8,556 nt of DNA from positions 12,657-21,212 of the forward strand of contig DHYN01000097.1 of assembly GCA_002414125.1 (NCBI GenBank), in the 5' to 3' direction. How positions within the stretch are numbered: position 1 is the stretch's first letter; every line of letters starts with the position of its first letter. Shown piece by piece: positions 1 to 5,966 of the stretch. Both the position numbers and the translations under genes were made by a program. A model generated the notes under the pieces. The model did no database searches, was not told the origin of the DNA, and saw only the letters and a list, made by a program, of their open reading frames with translations. This stretch comes from Ruminococcus sp. UBA5129 (GTDB taxonomy: Bacteria; Bacillota; Clostridia; Oscillospirales; Ruminococcaceae).

Positions 1-69
1 ACTTATTCGGTGCGGTTCTTCCTTTCTGTACAGCATTTACTTATACTTATGCAACATCGAGGCTGCCAT
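1..69. other. Unassigned left edge
   Basis: I see no gene that can be supported here. All three + frames are open at the window edge; they close at 87-89, 118-120 and 122-124, so the tail of an upstream + strand gene cannot be excluded or assigned to a frame. No ribosome binding site or start is visible. The minus strand shows only very short ORFs. Confidence 0.3.
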
Positions 70-124
70 CGGGAGGCTTTGCCTCCTGAATCCTCCGCCA
101 AAGGTATTATGTCCCTTTAGCTAG
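70..124. repeat. Hairpin-rich intergenic repeat-like element
   Basis: Two hairpins sit side by side. The first pairs CGGGAGGC (70-77) with GCCTCCTG (81-88) across a TTT loop, with one G-U pair. The second pairs AAAGG (100-104) with CCTTT (114-118). The words CCTCCGCC (92-99) and CCAAAGG (98-104) recur, inverted and in a different order, at the right end of the window (8501-8525). This suggests a dispersed, REP-like intergenic family, but two partial copies are weak evidence and copy number cannot be judged from here. Confidence 0.35.
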
Positions 125-126
125 AG

Positions 127-156
127 GTGGGGGACAGAGTCCCACGCATATTTTTT
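127..156 (+). terminator. Possible rho-independent terminator of an off-window gene
   Basis: GGGAC (131-135) pairs with GTCCC (139-143) across an AGA loop. An outer GT/AC pair (127-128 with 144-145) extends it with two bulged Gs. A run of six Ts follows at 151-156, five bases past the stem. That gap and the short stem make it weaker than the other terminators in the window; it may instead be part of the neighbouring repeat-like element. Confidence 0.4.
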
Positions 157-192
157 GAGAAATGATTTTCGTGAAATGCAGCTCACGCGTGC

Positions 193-221
193 TTGACAAT
201 ATTTAGTGTCCATGATATAAT
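193..221 (+). promoter_or_regulatory. Consensus sigma-A promoter for the hydrolase-Mur-ddl operon
   Basis: A perfect -35 TTGACA (193-198) and a perfect -10 TATAAT (216-221) are separated by the ideal 17 bases. A TGA directly before the -10 (213-215) makes it an extended -10. Transcription should start near 228, leaving a leader of about 65-75 bases. An imperfect inverted repeat, GACA (195-198) and TGTC (207-210), overlaps the -35 and spacer and could be an operator. A consensus promoter this strong normally needs a repressor or a purely structural output; which applies is unknown. Confidence 0.85.
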
Positions 222-294
222 AATAATGTATGTAAAAATGCGTATAAACCGAGCTGTCCGCGGTATAGAATAATACGGGAGCAAAAATAAATAT

Positions 295-1083
295 GTGGAG
301 ATAATGAAATTGAATAAAACAGTTAACGGACTAAACATTAATTACGAGCAGAAAGGCAGCGGCGATCTTGTTGTGCTGCTGCATGGGTGGGGAGCTAATA
401 TTACGCTTTTCGCCAATCTCATTGAGCTGCTCTCGAAGAAATACACGGTCGTGGCAATGGATATGCCGGGCTTCGGAAAGAGCGATGAGCCGCCGACTGC
501 ATGGTGCGTTGACGACTATGTGCAGTTTGTCGTGGACTTCCTTGCTGACTATGCTGCAAACAAGATCGTTTTTCTTGGTCACTCGTTCGGAGGGCGCGTC
601 ACTATCAAGATGTGCAGCCGTACCGACCTGCCCTTTAAGATAGAAAAGACTATCCTCGTTGACAGCGCAGGAATTCTTCCGCCTAAGTCCAACAAAAAAA
701 GCCTGCGCACCTACTACTACAAGGCGGGCAAGGCAGTTCTCTCCAACGGACTCGTGAAAAAGGTATTTCCCGATGCGCTTGAGAATTTCCGCAAGAAAAT
801 GGGAAGCGCCGATTACGCAGCGGCATCGCCGCTCATGCGTCAGGTGCTCGTTAAGGTTGTTAATGAGGATCTCGAACCGCTTCTGCCGAACATCAAGTGC
901 CCGACGCTCCTTGTGTGGGGTGTCAACGACACTGCTACTCCGCTTTCGGACGGCGAGAAAATGGAGAAGCTCATCCCCGATGCAGGACTCGTCAAGTTTG
1001 AGAATGCTGGTCATTATTCGTTCCTCGACCAGCAGTTCATGTTCAACCGAGTTATGTGCTCGTTTATGAAAATAGGAGACTGA
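295..1083 (+). CDS. Alpha/beta hydrolase
   Basis: Cytoplasmic alpha/beta-hydrolase-fold protein of 262 residues, a normal length for the family; no signal peptide is visible. The oxyanion-hole motif HGWG is at residues 30-33 and the nucleophile elbow GHSFGG at 95-100, with Ser97 as nucleophile. Asp212 (in WGVND) and His240 (in NAGH) complete the triad. The residues between strand 6 and the acid form a helical cap. The substrate cannot be read from the sequence; an ester, thioester or amide is expected for this fold. The start is uncertain: GTG at 295 has GGGAG at 277-281, rather far away at 13 bases, while ATG at 304 (three residues shorter) has GGAG at 297-300, rather close at 3 bases. The gene is first in the operon and ends five bases before the Mur ligase start, so the two are probably translationally coupled. 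A role in cell-wall precursor processing is inferred only from this context. Confidence 0.85.
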   Translation: MEIMKLNKTVNGLNINYEQKGSGDLVVLLHGWGANITLFANLIELLSKKYTVVAMDMPGFGKSDEPPTAWCVDDYVQFVVDFLADYAANKIVFLGHSFGGRVTIKMCSRTDLPFKIEKTILVDSAGILPPKSNKKSLRTYYYKAGKAVLSNGLVKKVFPDALENFRKKMGSADYAAASPLMRQVLVKVVNEDLEPLLPNIKCPTLLVWGVNDTATPLSDGEKMEKLIPDAGLVKFENAGHYSFLDQQFMFNRVMCSFMKIGD

Positions 1084-1088
1084 TAATA

Positions 1089-2663
1089 ATGCTGATGCTA
1101 TACATTCCTTTTGCGATCGTCACTATTGCGGCTATTGTTATGCTCTCGCTCAGAGAGCTACACATGCTCCAACTCAATGGATACAAAACGCCCGAGCATT
1201 CGTGGTGGATGAAGAAAAACTACAGACGGTATATTTTTCCGATCATCTGCTTTTTGTTTCAATTTCTTATGCTTTTTGACGGTGCGCTCGTACCGGTGAC
1301 AGCAGCTCTCGCTGCCGCAAACATCATCATTGCGCTCGCAAACAAGCCCGGCAAGAAGTTCAAGAAGCCGCTCGTCTATACCGCGCGCGTTAAGCGAATG
1401 ATGGCGACGTTCTTTATCGTCATCGCGGCTGCGTTTATTTGCTCGTTTTGGATACTGTTCACTAATAATGCAAAAGAACCCATGCCGTACATCATTCTCG
1501 GTTCAGCCCTCTATATCACACCTATTCTCGTTCCGCTCGCAAACCTCATAAACAAGCCGATCGAGACAGCTATCCAGAAATGGTACATCAACGATGCAAA
1601 GAGAATGCTGAGCGAGTCTCCGAACCTCCACGTTATCGGCATCACAGGCAGTTACGGAAAGACCTCGATGAAGTTCTACCTCAGCGAGCTGCTAAACTCT
1701 CAGTATAATACGCTCAAGACTCCCGAGAGCTATAATACACCGATGGGCGTTGTAAAGACCGTCCGCATGAACCTCCGTCCGACTCATGAGATCTTCGTCT
1801 GCGAAATGGGTGCAAGGCGCGTCGGCGAGATCAAGGAGCTTTGCGGAATTGCCGATCCCCATGACGGAATCATCACTTCTGTAGGTCCTCAGCACCTTGA
1901 GACCTTTAACTCCGTCGAAAACGTTGTGAATACGAAGTTTGAGCTTGCCGATCACGTTTCGCCGCTCGGTAAGATATTCCTCAACGGTGACAACGAGCTG
2001 ATAAGGAAAAAAGCTCCCGAATACAAGAACGCCGTCCTCTACGGCACGACCGAGGGCTGTGACTACCGTGCAACGGATATTACGGTCTCCGACAAGGGTA
2101 CTCAGTTTATCTTAACAGCACCTGACGGAACGAGCTGCCGCTATACGACACTGCTCCTCGGCGAGCACAGCGTCCAGAACCTTGCAGGCGCTATAGCGTA
2201 CTGCCACAGCAGAGGTATCGCGCTTGAAAAGCTCGTGCTGCCCGTGAGAAGAATACAAGCAGTTCCGCACAGACTCCAGCTTCTCGACAAGGGAAACGGT
2301 ATGACGTTCATCGACGATGCGTACAACTCAAACCCGAGCGGATGCCGCGCTGCACTTAACGTCCTTGGACTCTTCGATGCGTGCAGGATACTCGTTACTC
2401 CCGGAATGGTTGAGCTTGGTGCAAAGCAGGATGAGCTAAACTACGAATTCGGCACGGAAGCTGCCAAAGCGTGCGACTACATCGTCCTCGTGGGCAAGGC
2501 TCAGACAGAGCCGATATACCGTGGAATAATTGATTCGGGCTATCCCGAATCGCAGGTCTTTGCCGCGGACTCGCTCAATGAAGCGCTCGCAAAGGTCAGC
2601 GCATATCAGACTGACAAGAAGAAAATAGTCCTGCTTGAAAACGATCTGCCCGATAATTATTAA
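1089..2663 (+). CDS. Membrane-anchored MurF-like Mur ligase
   Basis: ATP-dependent amide ligase of the Mur family, 524 residues, closest in motifs to MurF, which adds D-Ala-D-Ala to UDP-MurNAc-tripeptide. Residues 1-155 are mostly hydrophobic, with about five likely membrane segments (near 2-20, 48-67, 68-84, 105-124, 133-153), in place of the usual MurF N-terminal nucleotide-sugar-binding domain. The central domain has the P-loop GITGSYGKTS (184-193), EMGA (239-242), GPQHLE (266-271) and Lys283, the likely carbamylated lysine. The C-terminal domain begins near GEHSVQN (358-364) and carries the MurF-type DDAYNSNP (409-416) and VTPGMVELG (436-444). It ends in LLENDLPDNY rather than the usual KGSR-like MurF motif. 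ATG 1089 is preferred because AGGAG (1074-1078) lies 10 bases upstream; an in-frame GTG at 1056 lies inside the hydrolase gene. The adjacent ddl supports a D-Ala-D-Ala-type donor. A poly-gamma-glutamate synthase (CapB/PgsB) is an alternative, but the MurF-type NSNP motif argues against it. Confidence 0.85.
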   Translation: MLMLYIPFAIVTIAAIVMLSLRELHMLQLNGYKTPEHSWWMKKNYRRYIFPIICFLFQFLMLFDGALVPVTAALAAANIIIALANKPGKKFKKPLVYTARVKRMMATFFIVIAAAFICSFWILFTNNAKEPMPYIILGSALYITPILVPLANLINKPIETAIQKWYINDAKRMLSESPNLHVIGITGSYGKTSMKFYLSELLNSQYNTLKTPESYNTPMGVVKTVRMNLRPTHEIFVCEMGARRVGEIKELCGIADPHDGIITSVGPQHLETFNSVENVVNTKFELADHVSPLGKIFLNGDNELIRKKAPEYKNAVLYGTTEGCDYRATDITVSDKGTQFILTAPDGTSCRYTTLLLGEHSVQNLAGAIAYCHSRGIALEKLVLPVRRIQAVPHRLQLLDKGNGMTFIDDAYNSNPSGCRAALNVLGLFDACRILVTPGMVELGAKQDELNYEFGTEAAKACDYIVLVGKAQTEPIYRGIIDSGYPESQVFAADSLNEALAKVSAYQTDKKKIVLLENDLPDNY

Positions 2664-2818
2664 GTTGCCGATTCTTCTTGCAGAAAAGTTTTTTGCCGTG
2701 CGCGCGTAAGCTTCCATGGCTCGATAACGTTACACAATTGTGATCGGTACTAAAATTAATTCACAAGCAAAGGTCGGTGAATATCATCCGACACATAATA
2801 AAAAAGGAGCGTACACAT
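2664..2818 (+). promoter_or_regulatory. Intergenic gap before ddl with a palindrome and a weak promoter candidate
   Basis: This 155-base gap is the only sizeable one inside the envelope operon. It contains a perfect 10-base palindrome, CACAATTGTG (2733-2742), overlapping a poor promoter candidate: TTACAC (2730-2735), a 15-base spacer, TAAAAT (2751-2756). No convincing terminator follows the Mur ligase gene, so ddl is probably reached by read-through and may also have an internal, regulated start. A good ribosome site, AAGGAG at 2804-2809, closes the gap. Confidence 0.3.
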
Positions 2819-4003
2819 ATGAAGATAAATCTTGCAGTTATTTTCGGCGGAAAAAGCGTTGAACACGAGGTTTCCGTCATTTCAGCCGTTCAGGCAATGG
2901 CAAGCATCAACAAGGAAAAGTACAATATCGTTCCCGTCTATATGACGAAGAAAAACGAATTTTACACAGGAGAAAAGCTTTTAGATATCAACGCTTTCCG
3001 CGATATACCGTCACTTCTCGGCGAGTGCATCGAATGCGTATTCGTGCGCAGTGAAGGCAAGGTTCAGCTCATCCGCCGCAAGATGAAGAAGCTTGGCTCT
3101 AACCTTATCTCGGATATCGACGTTGCGTTCCCAATCGTACACGGCACAAATGTTGAGGACGGTGCGCTTCAGGGCTATCTTCAGACTCTTGACCTGCCGT
3201 ATGTAGGCTGTGACGTGCTCGCATCGGCTGTGGGAATGGACAAATTCGTGATGAAGATCCTACTTAAGGATGCAGGCTTCCCTGTGCTCGACTGCTGTAG
3301 ATTCTCCTCATTTGAAGCCGACAAGCTTGATGAGCTTATGGATAAGGTAGAGGCAAAGTTTCCGTACCCTGTTATCGTTAAGCCGATCAATCTCGGTTCA
3401 AGCGTGGGTATCTCAAAGGCATCCGATCGCGCATCTCTCGAAAAATCAATGGAGGAGGCTTTCAGCTTCGCGGATAGGATACTCGTTGAGCCTGCCGTTG
3501 TTAAGCTCAAGGAGATCAACTGCTCGGTGGTTGGCGACAGCGAATCAGCAGAGGCTTCCGTGTGTGAAGAGCCTGTTCAGTGCGATGAGATACTCTCCTA
3601 CGAGGACAAATATGTCGGAGGAGGAAGCAAGTCCGGAGGAAGTAAGGGCATGGCTACGCTCAAGAGAAAGATCCCTGCGGAGATCACTCCTGAGCAGGAC
3701 GAATTCATCCGCAAGACCGCTGTTGAGGCGTTCCGATACCTCGGCTGCTGCGGCGTAACGAGAATCGACTTCATGCTCGACATGGCTGACGACAAGATCT
3801 ACATCAACGAGATCAATACAATTCCCGGTTCGCTCGCATTTTACCTCTGGGAACCCAAGGGGGTCAAGTACTCCGAGCTGCTCGAAAGGCTCATTCAGCT
3901 CGCTCTCAAGCGCTACAGACAGGGCGAGAAAATCAGCTATTCCTTCGATACGAACATCCTTGCAATGGGCGGAAGCTTCGGTAGCAAGGGCTCAAAGAGA
4001 TAA
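2819..4003 (+). CDS. ddl: D-alanine--D-alanine ligase family protein
   Basis: ATP-grasp ligase of 394 residues, longer than typical Ddl (about 300-370). It joins two D-alanines in the cytoplasm to make the dipeptide used by MurF. Visible family motifs: GGKSVEHEVS (10-19, with the conserved Glu15), HGTNVEDG (108-115), KPINLGSSVG (188-197), catalytic Arg315 and Asp317 (RIDFML), and metal-binding EINTIPG (331-337). The omega loop carries SYEDKY (260-265). A Tyr here fits a D-Ala or D-Ser acceptor rather than the D-lactate enzymes, which have a His-type loop. The loop then runs through a Gly/Ser/Lys-rich stretch (267-277) and KIPAEI (284-289), unlike E. coli DdlB. The C-terminus extends past the fold into a similar tail, GGSFGSKGSKR (384-394). 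ATG 2819 is chosen because AAGGAG lies nine bases upstream; a GTG at 2777 would add 14 residues without a good site. It follows the Mur ligase gene and probably supplies its substrate. Confidence 0.9.
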   Translation: MKINLAVIFGGKSVEHEVSVISAVQAMASINKEKYNIVPVYMTKKNEFYTGEKLLDINAFRDIPSLLGECIECVFVRSEGKVQLIRRKMKKLGSNLISDIDVAFPIVHGTNVEDGALQGYLQTLDLPYVGCDVLASAVGMDKFVMKILLKDAGFPVLDCCRFSSFEADKLDELMDKVEAKFPYPVIVKPINLGSSVGISKASDRASLEKSMEEAFSFADRILVEPAVVKLKEINCSVVGDSESAEASVCEEPVQCDEILSYEDKYVGGGSKSGGSKGMATLKRKIPAEITPEQDEFIRKTAVEAFRYLGCCGVTRIDFMLDMADDKIYINEINTIPGSLAFYLWEPKGVKYSELLERLIQLALKRYRQGEKISYSFDTNILAMGGSFGSKGSKR

Positions 4004-4033
4004 CGATATATCCACGAAAAAGGAGGCTTTGCC

Positions 4034-4951
4034 ATGAATACGCTCCATTTCCGCTATGCGGTCGAAATTGAAAAAACGCGCTCGATCACTCAGGCTGCGG
4101 AGAATCTTTTCATGGCTCAGCCGAATCTCAGCAAGGCGATTAAGGAACTCGAAAATACTCTTGGTATAACTATATTCAGGCGTACATCAAAGGGAGTCAT
4201 CCCGACCGAGCAGGGACTCAGGTTCCTCGGCTACGCAAAGCAGGTGCTCATCCAGCTCGACAACATGGAAGCGATCCGCTCACCGGAGGCTTCGGGTCGG
4301 AGCAGACTACGGGTGTGTGCGCCGAGAACGGGCTATATCTCGCGTGCTTTTTCGACTTTTGCGGCACAGCTCAGCGCATCTGAACGCTCGGAATTGCAGT
4401 TCAACGAGACAAATGCCGTCACCGCGATAGCGAGCGTCCGCGAGCTTTGCAGTGACCTCGGCGTGATAAGATTCCGTCTCGACCACGAGCGGTATTTCAT
4501 AGACTACCTCGCCGAAAAAAGCCTTGATTCGCAGATATTATGGGATTTTGAAGCTACTGCGGTAATGTCGGAGAAGCATCCCCTCGCACACCGCGATGAG
4601 CTGTCATACAGCGATCTTTCCTCCTGCTCGGCAGAGATTGTTCTGGGCGATGAGACTGTTCCCTATCTCAATTCCGTTCCCTCCATGAACGGCGCAAAGC
4701 GCATCATCGACCTCGGAAGCAGGGCGAGCATCCTCGAAACGCTTACCGCGGTCAGCGATTCGTTCTTCCTCACCTCACCTATGCCGACCGATGAACTGAG
4801 CCGTTCGGGGCTTGTTCAGCGGCAGTGCCGCTTTAACGGAAACAGCTTCCGTGACCTGCTCATCTATACCTCAGAGCACTCGTTCAGCGAGACGGAGATC
4901 GCACTCGTGAACATCATTTATACCGAGCGTAATAGATCTGCGTATAGGTAA
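4034..4951 (+). CDS. LysR family transcriptional regulator
   Basis: DNA-binding regulator of 305 residues, the normal LysR-type length. The N-terminal winged helix-turn-helix spans about residues 2-60, with the recognition region SITQAAENLFMAQPNLSKAI at 17-36 and the typical FRRTSKGVIPTEQG at 48-61. A linker helix follows (about 62-90), then the two-lobed effector-binding domain (about 91-297). The effector is not evident. AGGAGG (4021-4026) stands seven bases before the ATG. The gene is only 30 bases after ddl in the same direction, so it is likely the last gene of the envelope operon. That is atypical for LysR regulators, which are usually divergent from their target. It could act on the operon promoter at 193-221, on the nfnA promoter just downstream, or elsewhere; the sequence does not decide this. 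Confidence 0.9.
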   Translation: MNTLHFRYAVEIEKTRSITQAAENLFMAQPNLSKAIKELENTLGITIFRRTSKGVIPTEQGLRFLGYAKQVLIQLDNMEAIRSPEASGRSRLRVCAPRTGYISRAFSTFAAQLSASERSELQFNETNAVTAIASVRELCSDLGVIRFRLDHERYFIDYLAEKSLDSQILWDFEATAVMSEKHPLAHRDELSYSDLSSCSAEIVLGDETVPYLNSVPSMNGAKRIIDLGSRASILETLTAVSDSFFLTSPMPTDELSRSGLVQRQCRFNGNSFRDLLIYTSEHSFSETEIALVNIIYTERNRSAYR

Positions 4952-5007
4952 ACTATGATATGCATAAATCTATATAAAGACATTCCAGAAATATATGGCG
5001 CATCAAG

Positions 5008-5045
5008 TCCCGATTTTTGCAAGTTATTGCGCATCGGGATTTTTT
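5008..5045 (+). terminator. Rho-independent terminator after the LysR gene
   Basis: TCCCGAT (5008-5014) pairs with ATCGGGA (5033-5039). Inside, GCAA (5019-5022) pairs with TTGC (5027-5030) around a GTTA loop, giving a two-part stem. Six Ts follow directly (5040-5045). It ends the envelope operon. The downstream promoter overlaps its right half. Confidence 0.85.
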
Positions 5046-5055
5046 GTGATATAAT
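5027..5055 (+). promoter_or_regulatory. nfnA promoter overlapping the terminator
   Basis: The extended -10, TGATATAAT (5047-5055), is identical to that of the first operon promoter. At 17 bases upstream the -35 is weak: TTGCGC (5027-5032, three of six matches), lying within the inner stem of the terminator. Transcription should start near 5061, leaving a leader of about 60 bases. A weak -35 with a strong extended -10 suggests a promoter that may be activator-dependent. Confidence 0.6.
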
Positions 5056-5074
5056 GTAAAGTAAGGCTTTGTAG

Positions 5075-5090
5075 CTGTCAAAGATGACAG
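5075..5090 (+). promoter_or_regulatory. Small hairpin in the nfnA leader
   Basis: CTGTCA (5075-5080) and TGACAG (5085-5090) form a perfect six-base-pair stem with an AAGA loop in the predicted 5' leader, about 20 bases upstream of the ribosome binding site. No U-tract follows, so it is not a terminator. It could stabilise the mRNA 5' end or be a DNA operator. It resembles no riboswitch class that I can recognise. Confidence 0.3.
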
Positions 5091-5122
5091 GTGCAAAATT
5101 AAATCCGAAACGAGGTATTAAT

Positions 5123-5965
5123 ATGTTTGAGATACTTGAAAAAAAATGCCTTAACCCGACTGTTACACTTATGAGGATAAACGCTCCGCTGGTGGCTAAA
5201 AAGGCTGAGCCGGGTCAGTTCATAATTCTGAGGACTGACGAAAACGGCGAGCGAATCCCGCTTACCGTGGCAGATTATGACCGCGAAAACGGCTCTGTTA
5301 CGATCATCTTTCAGGTCGTAGGCGCTACGACAGAAAAGCTCAACCACATGAACGAGGGAGACTGCCTCCACGATTTCGCAGGTCCTCTCGGACGCGCAAC
5401 TCACACGGAGGGGCTCAAAAAGGTCGCTGTAGTGGGCGGAGGAGTTGGCTGCGCTATTGCTTATCCCGTTACGAAAAAGCTCCACGAGCTCGGCTGCGAG
5501 GTTCACGCTATCGCAGGCTTCCGCACGAAGGATCTCGTTATTCTTGAGGACGAGTTCAAAGCTGCAAGCACTAAATTCATCCTCATGTCCGATGACGGAA
5601 GCTGCGGCGAAAAGGGTCTCGTTACAGATGCCCTCAAGAAGCTCATCGAGAGCGGCGAGCAGTACGATGAGGTCATCACTATCGGTCCGCTCATCATGAT
5701 GAAGTTCGTCTGCGGACTCACAAAGCAGTACGGCATCAAGACCATTGCGTCCATGAACCCGATCATGATCGACGGTACGGGAATGTGCGGCGGCTGTCGT
5801 CTCAGCGTGGGAGGAAAAATGAAGTTCGCGTGCGTTGACGGTCCCGAATTTGACGGTCATGAGATCGACTTTGATGAGATCATGTCCAGAAATTCCATGT
5901 ACAAGCCCTTTGAGCGCAAGGCTCACGAGGATACATGCAATCTCTTTAAGCAGGAGGTAAAGTAA
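5123..5965 (+). CDS. nfnA: NfnA: small subunit of NADH-dependent ferredoxin:NADP+ oxidoreductase
   Basis: Small (NfnS) subunit, 280 residues, of the cytoplasmic flavin-based electron-bifurcating complex that couples NADH, reduced ferredoxin and NADP+. It belongs to the dihydroorotate-dehydrogenase electron-transfer-subunit (PyrK-like) FAD/NAD family. The FAD-binding barrel holds RIPLT (44-48) and the NAD-binding domain holds GGGVGCA (105-111). The C-terminal [2Fe-2S] site shows Cys222, Cys225 and Cys237, with Asp217 nearby in DGTGMCGGC; three cysteines plus an aspartate match the known Nfn arrangement. ATG 5123 is chosen because GAGG (5112-5115) is seven bases upstream. An in-frame ATG at 5084 lies in the leader hairpin and has no site. 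The stop is one base before nfnB, so the subunits are made together. PyrK is the main alternative; the adjoining GltA-type flavoprotein decides for Nfn. Confidence 0.88.
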   Translation: MFEILEKKCLNPTVTLMRINAPLVAKKAEPGQFIILRTDENGERIPLTVADYDRENGSVTIIFQVVGATTEKLNHMNEGDCLHDFAGPLGRATHTEGLKKVAVVGGGVGCAIAYPVTKKLHELGCEVHAIAGFRTKDLVILEDEFKAASTKFILMSDDGSCGEKGLVTDALKKLIESGEQYDEVITIGPLIMMKFVCGLTKQYGIKTIASMNPIMIDGTGMCGGCRLSVGGKMKFACVDGPEFDGHEIDFDEIMSRNSMYKPFERKAHEDTCNLFKQEVK

Positions 5966-5966
5966 A

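Noticed and set aside
1056..1088. GTG 1056 as an upstream start for the Mur ligase
   Set aside because: It overlaps the hydrolase gene by 28 bases, has no ribosome site, and would place charged residues ahead of the first membrane helix; ATG 1089 has AGGAG at 10 bases.
2681..2698. Possible A/T hairpin (GCAGAAAAG then TTTTTTGC) after the Mur ligase
   Set aside because: The arms leave almost no loop and have few G-C pairs, so it would not act as a terminator.
4022..4033. GGAGGCTTTGCC before the LysR start is identical to 72-83 in the left repeat-like element
   Set aside because: Half of the 12-base match is the ribosome binding site, and flanking bases do not match, so chance is the simplest explanation.
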